NCBI GenBank assembly: GCA_035526435.1
Contig: DATLCI010000193.1
Span: 1 to 38,010 of the forward strand
Source of the DNA: DATLCI01 sp035526435
GTDB taxonomy: Bacteria > Acidobacteriota > Terriglobia > Terriglobales > Acidobacteriaceae
Direction: 5' to 3'
DNA length: 38,010 nucleotides
Below, in pieces: positions 34,423-38,010 of this stretch. The notes under the pieces were generated by a model. That model saw nothing but the letters and a program-made list of their open reading frames with translations, was not told where the DNA came from and did no database searches. The position numbers and the translations under genes were made by a program. Positions within the stretch are counted from its first letter, which is position 1. Each line of letters opens with the position of its first letter.

Positions 34423-37400
34423 TTAATCAGCGGCTGCGGTCACCGTCTTTTTACGCCCACCTTCGGTGGTAACCAGCTCCACGTCCAGACAGAGCGACTG
34501 CAATTCGCGGATGAGTACGTTGAACGACTCTGGCACGCCGGGTTCAATGGCGGCCTCGCCCTTCACAATGGCCTCATAGATCTTGGTGCGGCCATATACG
34601 TCATCGGACTTCGCGGTCAGCAACTCCTGCAGGATGTAAGCTGCGCCGTATGCTTCCAGCGCCCAGACTTCCATCTCACCGAAGCGCTGGCCGCCGAACT
34701 GCGCCTTACCACCCAGCGGCTGCTGGGTAATGAGCGAGTACGGCCCGATGGAGCGCGCGTGGATCTTGTCGTCAACCAGGTGGGAGAGCTTCAACATATA
34801 GATGTAGCCCACGGTCACCGGCTGCTCGAACGAGTCACCCGTCATGCCGTCATAAAGCGTGGTCTTGCCCGACGTGGGCAGACCGGCTTCCGTCAGCAGG
34901 CTCTTGATCTCCTTTTCGCTGGAGCCGTCAAAGACCGGTGTGCCGAAGCGCACTTTGTCTTGCATGCCCCGTGCGATGGAGACCAGTTGGTCTTCGTCGA
35001 GCTCATTGATCACGTCAATGAACGGCGTGCCTTTGAAGATCGCCTTCATGTCCTTGCGGATAAGCTCTTCACGGCTGTTCTCGGCGAACAATTTGGTGAT
35101 GCGCTTACCCAGTTCGTTACCAGCCCACCCCAGGTGCGTTTCCAGGATCTGCCCCACGTTCATACGGGAAGGCACACCCAGCGGATTCAGCACGATCTCT
35201 ACCGGCGTTCCGTCGGCGAGATATGGCATATCTTCTTCGGGCAGGATGCGCGCGATCACGCCTTTGTTACCGTGGCGTCCCGCCATCTTGTCGCCAACTG
35301 ACAGCTTGCGCTTCATGGCGACATATACCTTCACCAGCTTGATCACACCGGGAGGCAGTTCATCGCCCTTTTGCAGCTTGCCGATCTTCTCGTTGACGAT
35401 CTTGCGCAGCACGTCGATCTGGCGCGAGGTCATTTCTTCGATCTCGTCGATCTGCTCGTTTACGCGCGGGTCCTTATCGTTGTACTTGATGCGCTTCAGG
35501 TTCTTGGTCGAGATACGCTCGATCGCTTCACGGTCGAGCATGGCACCCTTAGTCAACAAGCGCTTGTTGGTGCGCTCGTCATGCAAGTCCGCCTGGACTT
35601 CCTTATTGCCCAGGATGGCCTCGAGACGCTTCAAACGCTCGTCGGTAAGAATACGGATCTCATCAGCCAGGTTCTTCTCCAGCTTCTCGATCTGCATGCC
35701 TTCGATGGCCTTGGCGCGCTCGTCTTTTTCCTGACCCTTGCGGGAGAAAATCTTGACGTCCACCACGGTGCCTTCGATACCCGGAGGGCAGGTCAAGGAA
35801 GCGTCGCGAACGTCTCCGGCTTTTTCGCCGAAGATGGCGCGGAGTAACTTCTCTTCCGGCGTGAGCTGGGTCTCGCCCTTGGGGGTGACCTTGCCGACGA
35901 GGATGTCGCCAGGCTTCATGCTGGCACCGATGCGGATGACGCCGCTCTCATCCAGATCGCGCAGCGCGGATTCGCTGACGTTCGGGATGTCGCGGGTGAT
36001 CTCTTCCGGTCCCAGCTTGGTGTCGCGTGCTTCGATCTCGAATTCTTCGATGTGTACGGAGGTGTAGTAATCCTCGCGCACCATCTTTTCCGAGATCAGG
36101 ATCGCGTCCTCGAAGTTGTAACCGCGCCAGGGCATGAACGCCACAAGCACGTTGCGTCCCAAGGCCAGCTCGCCCTGGTCCGTGCAAGGGCCGTCAGCGA
36201 TGACTTGGCCCTTCAGCACCCGGTCACCCTTCTTTACGATGGGCTTCTGGTTGATGCAGGTGTTCTGGTTGGAGCGCTTGAACTTGATGAGCTGATAAAT
36301 GTCGCTGCCGACTTCGCGCGAAAGTTGCGTGGGATGATGTTCGCCCTCGACGCGCACAATGATGCGCTCGGAGTCCACCGAATCCACGATGCCATTACGG
36401 CGGGCCAATACCACGGCCCCCGAATCGCGCGCGGTCACGCCTTCCATACCAGTGCCCACAATGGGCGCCTCGGCACGGAGTAGCGGTACGGATTGACGTT
36501 GCATGTTGGCGCCCATCAGCGCGCGGTTCGCGTCGTCATGCTCCAGGAACGGTACGAGCGAGGCGGCGACGGAGACCAACTGCTTGGGACTGACATCGAT
36601 GTAATCAACATCGTCGCGCGGCACCAGCACAAAGTTGCCGGCTTTACGGGCGTTGACCAGCTCGCCCACGAGGCGGCCCTTGTCGTCGAGTTCGACGTTG
36701 GCCTGCGCGATGACGTGCTTGTCCTCTTCCCATGCGGATTGATAAAAGCTGAATGGCTCCCAATCCATCGCGCGCTTGCGGCGCTCTTTTAGATCGGCGT
36801 TGAGCTTCTCCATCTCATGCTTCTCGATATGGTCGCCAACGCGCAGAGTGCTGTCGCCGGCATTCACGACGGTGACGAAATCCTGCACGCGTCCGCCCTT
36901 TACGCGGCGGTAGGGCGATTCGATAAAGCCGTAATCGTTGATGCGCGCATAACAGCTCAATGACGAGATAAGTCCGATGTTCGGACCTTCCGGTGTTTCG
37001 ATGGGGCAGATACGTCCATAGTGCGTCGGGTGAACGTCGCGGACTTCGAATCCAGCGCGCTCGCGCGAAAGGCCGCCCGGCCCCAGCGCGGAGAGACGGC
37101 GCTTGTGCGTGATCTCCGACAACGGGTTGGTCTGGTCCATGAACTGCGAAAGCTGCGATGAACCGAAGAACTCGCGGATAGCCGCCATCACCGGCTTGGC
37201 ATTGACCAGGTCATGCGGCATGGCCGTCGACATTTCCTGGTAGACGCTCATCTTTTCCTTGATGGCACGTTCCATGCGGACAAGTCCGATGCGGAACTGG
37301 TTCTCCATCAATTCGCCCACCGCGCGTACGCGGCGGTTACCAAGATGATCGATATCGTCCACAATGCCGATGCTCTTACGCAGCTTCAGCAGGTAACGGA

Positions 37401-38010
37401 TGGTCGCGTAAAAATCATCGGGCTCCAAGGTGCGGGCGTCGAGGTTCTCGCCACCGTCAGCCTTGTCATAGAGCTTGATATTGAACTTCAAACGGCCCAC
37501 GCGCGAGAAGTCATACTTCCGCGAGTCAAAGAACATGCCGTGGAAGAGCGAGGTCGCGGTATCGAGCGTCGGCGGGTCGCCGGGACGCAGCTTACGGTAG
37601 ATCTCGATCAGCGCTTCCTGCGGCGTCTTCACGGAATCGCGACGCAGCGTCGCGCTGATGACGTTGCCCACATCGTCACGCTCCGGGAAGAAGACGTGGA
37701 TCTGGCTTACCCCGCCTTCGGCCGCCATCATCTTGGAGAGCTTGTCGGCGGTGATCTCGCTGTTCGATTCCAGCAACACTTCACCGGTGGTGGTGTCGAC
37801 CACGTCGGCCGCCGTGTAAGCGCCTTCGAGGTCGGTGGTGTCAATCTCGATGTCCGTGATCTTGGCCTTGTGGATCTCCTTCATGATCGCGGGCGTGATC
37901 TTGCGGCCGGAGTGCGCGATCTCATCGCCATTCTTCGCCTTCAAGGAATGGGCAAGTTTCAGGCCGAGCAGGTTGGTCGGCTTCTCGGAACCAGCTTCCA
38001 GCGTCCAGAA
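34423..38010 (-). CDS. rpoB: RNA polymerase subunit beta, 5' end outside window
   Basis: The frame is open from the window's right edge to the TAA at 34423, so 1195 residues are visible and the first few hundred are missing. The apparent TTG start at 37944 is internal: the residues before it (TLEAGSEKPTNLLGLKLAHS) continue the protein. The rifampicin region reads GSSQLSQFMDQTNPLSEITH followed by KRRLSALGPGG, with the sensitive-type Asp, His and Ser (E. coli D516, H526, S531). The active-site and beta' contact motifs (ETPEGPNIGLISSL, MKRKLSVGDKMAGRHGNKG, GGKAQFGGQRFGEMEVWALE) are all present. rpoC follows after 145 bp. Nothing is broken in the visible part. Confidence 0.98.
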   Translation of the reverse strand, partial: FWTLEAGSEKPTNLLGLKLAHSLKAKNGDEIAHSGRKITPAIMKEIHKAKITDIEIDTTDLEGAYTAADVVDTTTGEVLLESNSEITADKLSKMMAAEGGVSQIHVFFPERDDVGNVISATLRRDSVKTPQEALIEIYRKLRPGDPPTLDTATSLFHGMFFDSRKYDFSRVGRLKFNIKLYDKADGGENLDARTLEPDDFYATIRYLLKLRKSIGIVDDIDHLGNRRVRAVGELMENQFRIGLVRMERAIKEKMSVYQEMSTAMPHDLVNAKPVMAAIREFFGSSQLSQFMDQTNPLSEITHKRRLSALGPGGLSRERAGFEVRDVHPTHYGRICPIETPEGPNIGLISSLSCYARINDYGFIESPYRRVKGGRVQDFVTVVNAGDSTLRVGDHIEKHEMEKLNADLKERRKRAMDWEPFSFYQSAWEEDKHVIAQANVELDDKGRLVGELVNARKAGNFVLVPRDDVDYIDVSPKQLVSVAASLVPFLEHDDANRALMGANMQRQSVPLLRAEAPIVGTGMEGVTARDSGAVVLARRNGIVDSVDSERIIVRVEGEHHPTQLSREVGSDIYQLIKFKRSNQNTCINQKPIVKKGDRVLKGQVIADGPCTDQGELALGRNVLVAFMPWRGYNFEDAILISEKMVREDYYTSVHIEEFEIEARDTKLGPEEITRDIPNVSESALRDLDESGVIRIGASMKPGDILVGKVTPKGETQLTPEEKLLRAIFGEKAGDVRDASLTCPPGIEGTVVDVKIFSRKGQEKDERAKAIEGMQIEKLEKNLADEIRILTDERLKRLEAILGNKEVQADLHDERTNKRLLTKGAMLDREAIERISTKNLKRIKYNDKDPRVNEQIDEIEEMTSRQIDVLRKIVNEKIGKLQKGDELPPGVIKLVKVYVAMKRKLSVGDKMAGRHGNKGVIARILPEEDMPYLADGTPVEIVLNPLGVPSRMNVGQILETHLGWAGNELGKRITKLFAENSREELIRKDMKAIFKGTPFIDVINELDEDQLVSIARGMQDKVRFGTPVFDGSSEKEIKSLLTEAGLPTSGKTTLYDGMTGDSFEQPVTVGYIYMLKLSHLVDDKIHARSIGPYSLITQQPLGGKAQFGGQRFGEMEVWALEAYGAAYILQELLTAKSDDVYGRTKIYEAIVKGEAAIEPGVPESFNVLIRELQSLCLDVELVTTEGGRKKTVTAAAD

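Noticed and set aside
37942..37944. A TTG start for rpoB at 37944.
   Set aside because: The frame continues without a stop to the window edge and the added residues fit RpoB, so the true start is outside.

Overview
This 38 kb window is chromosomal, GC-rich and densely packed. It most resembles an Acidobacteriota genome of the Terriglobales/Koribacter type. That placement is an inference from gene content: secreted carboxypeptidase-regulatory-like and TPR proteins, a receiver-DUF4388 response regulator, a DUF6580 membrane protein, a LysW-like acidic zinc ribbon, and the form of RpoB/RpoC and S1. No rRNA, tRNA, CRISPR array, insertion sequence or prophage is visible.

Layout. 1-2.9 kb: the end of a polytopic membrane protein, a small secreted protein and the GTPase Der. 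2.9-6.1 kb: a DinG-type Fe-S helicase, then queD-queE for 7-deazaguanine (queuosine precursor) synthesis. 6.3-7.5 kb: a secreted TPR protein closed by a strong terminator. 7.5-10.6 kb: a tight molybdenum-cofactor operon, moeA-moaC-(response regulator)-mogA. 10.6-14.8 kb: a VTT/DedA-like membrane protein, then on the minus strand a lipid kinase, a YdjM-like membrane protein and DUF6580, plus a DUF1579-like secreted protein. 14.8-20 kb: ligA, a PRC-barrel protein, a patatin interrupted by membrane helices, and a HIT hydrolase coupled to a 38-aa membrane peptide. 20-22.2 kb: ribosomal protein S1 behind a near-consensus promoter. 22.2-23.3 kb: a minus-strand operon of a LysW-like protein with an extreme acidic tail and two small secreted proteins. 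23.4-29.5 kb: an M28 peptidase, a rhomboid protease, pyruvate kinase, a YihY-like membrane protein and a DmpA-type peptidase. 29.5-30.06 kb: a toxin-antitoxin remnant flanked by an exact 22-bp direct repeat. 30.1-38.0 kb: rpoC and most of rpoB (5' end outside the window).

How it fits together. Most of the window is housekeeping: transcription, translation, ligation, tRNA modification and Moco. The unusual material is in small details. moaC has no usable ATG/GTG/TTG at its proper start, but an ACG codon sits 8 nt after a perfect AGGAGG and lines up residue for residue with the start of E. coli MoaC. A receiver-DUF4388 gene is embedded in the Moco operon with zero spacing. Several genes have a -10 hexamer exactly 7 nt before the start codon, which predicts leaderless mRNAs. 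The toxin-antitoxin cassette looks like a discrete insertion into the rpoC terminator, and its toxin carries two compensating frameshifts.

Limits: all family assignments come from reading motifs by eye. No database search, structure prediction or expression data were available.
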